Origin: an uncultured Pirellulaceae bacterium | GTDB taxonomy: Bacteria > Planctomycetota > Planctomycetia > Pirellulales > Pirellulaceae | NCBI GenBank assembly: GCA_934255105.1 | Contig: CAKQNH010000333.1 | Location: 1-5,975 of the forward strand | Reading direction: 5' to 3' | DNA length: 5,975 bases | In this document: positions 5,477 through 5,975 of the stretch, piece after piece | Position numbering within the stretch: the stretch's first letter is position 1 | Layout of the letters: every line of letters begins with the position of its first letter | The notes under the pieces: model-generated | Told to the model about the DNA's origin: nothing | The model's input: only the letters and a program-made list of their open reading frames with translations | Databases searched by the model: none | Translations under genes and position numbers: made by a program

Positions 5477-5975
5477 TCACACCGGCACCTTCGACAACTC
5501 GTTCCACAGATGGCTACTGGCGCGGATGCCATGGAAATAGTCTTCAATGTTGAACTTTTCATTGGGGCTGTGAGCCCCATCATCGTCCAATCCCCAACCC
5601 AGCAGCAACACATCGGCACCCAGCTTTTCGACCATGTTGGCCACGATGGGGATTGATCCACCCTCGCGAATCAGTACGGCTGGTTTCCCAAATGCTTCGG
5701 CGACGGCTTGCTGCGCCGCGGCGATGTAGCGGCTTTCGGGATTGACCACCACGCCTGGCCCACCGTGCAAGTCGACCACTTCGATGCGGATGCCGGTCGG
5801 CGTATTGGCCGCTACGAATTCGCGCAGTTGCTGAGCAACTCGCTTGGGGCATTGATGGGGCACTAGGCGAAAGCTGATTTTGGCACTCGCTTTGGCGGGG
5901 ATGATCGTCTTGCCCCCTTCGCCCTGATAGCCGCCCCACAGACCATGCACGTCAAACGTCGGCCGCGCCCAGCGC
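5477..5975 (-). CDS. M20-family metallopeptidase (dipeptidase type), C-terminal part, cut by window edge
   Basis: The gene enters from the right edge and ends at TGA (5477-5479); 165 codons of what is normally a protein of about 450-470 residues are present. The fragment starts in the lid (dimerisation) domain with Arg-Pro-Thr-Phe-Asp-Val-His-Gly and Trp-Gly-Gly-Tyr, then Ile-Pro-Ala-Lys-Ala-Ser-Ala-Lys and Phe-Arg-Leu-Val-Pro. It returns to the catalytic domain with Arg-Glu-Gly-Gly-Ser-Ile-Pro and ends in Asp-Gly-Ala-His-Ser-Pro-Asn-Glu. The His of that last motif (codon 5570-5572) is the conserved zinc ligand of M20 enzymes. This pattern fits the ArgE/DapE/ACY1 dipeptidase branch, which hydrolyses dipeptides or N-acyl amino acids with two bound zinc ions, usually in the cytoplasm. 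The exact substrate cannot be told. The remaining zinc ligands and the start lie outside the window. It converges on the TPR lipoprotein gene. Confidence 0.93.
   Translation of the reverse strand, partial: RWARPTFDVHGLWGGYQGEGGKTIIPAKASAKISFRLVPHQCPKRVAQQLREFVAANTPTGIRIEVVDLHGGPGVVVNPESRYIAAAQQAVAEAFGKPAVLIREGGSIPIVANMVEKLGADVLLLGWGLDDDGAHSPNEKFNIEDYFHGIRASSHLWNELSKVPV

Noticed and set aside
5564..5578. Hairpin GGGGCT-GTG-AGCCCC
   Set aside because: It lies inside the conserved zinc-ligand motif of the M20 peptidase gene. Protein conservation explains the sequence.
5309..5656. 115-codon plus-strand open frame with a hydrophobic start
   Set aside because: It runs through the 19-bp array and the right inverted-repeat arm, then lies antisense to conserved M20 peptidase sequence. 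It is a by-product of the repeats.

Overview
The window looks like ordinary chromosome from a free-living Gram-negative-type bacterium of moderate G+C. I favour a planctomycete of the Pirellula/Rhodopirellula kind. The reasons are a very large exported TPR protein with a long signal-peptide N-region, a TPR lipoprotein, starts without Shine-Dalgarno sequences, and repeat-rich intergenic DNA. No marker gene settles the taxonomy, so this is inference from style and composition.

Layout from left to right: positions 1-73 hold nothing I can identify. A minus-strand gene (74-3397) encodes an exported helical-repeat (TPR-like) protein of about 1,100 residues. Upstream of it, a 206-bp gap (3398-3603) contains small inverted repeats. 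Next is a second minus-strand gene (3604 to 4236 or 4308) encoding a DUF2442 domain fused to a C-terminal XRE-type helix-turn-helix. It is visibly poorer in G+C (about 50%) than its neighbours. A short divergent control region (about 4237-4388) carries an AT-rich promoter-like block and a GC-rich inverted repeat. It separates this gene from a plus-strand TPR lipoprotein gene (4389-5147).

The lipoprotein gene converges on a minus-strand M20-family metallodipeptidase whose 3' third lies at the right edge (5477-5975, incomplete). The 329-bp gap between these convergent genes is the most structured DNA in the window. It has a perfect 14-bp tandem duplication, then a 236-bp element with 31-bp terminal inverted repeats (28/31 identical) that encloses a degenerate array of about six 19-bp units.

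Functional links: the two TPR proteins are predicted to act outside the cytoplasm, probably as protein-protein interaction scaffolds, but nothing ties them to a named pathway. The DUF2442-XRE gene looks like a later arrival in a divergent intergenic region, or at least an accessory regulator. DUF2442 proteins are often found next to DUF4160 proteins in toxin-antitoxin-like pairs, and no such partner is visible here. I see no tRNA, rRNA, CRISPR array, transposase or phage gene. The points most worth pursuing are the 236-bp repeat element and the orphan DUF2442-XRE protein.
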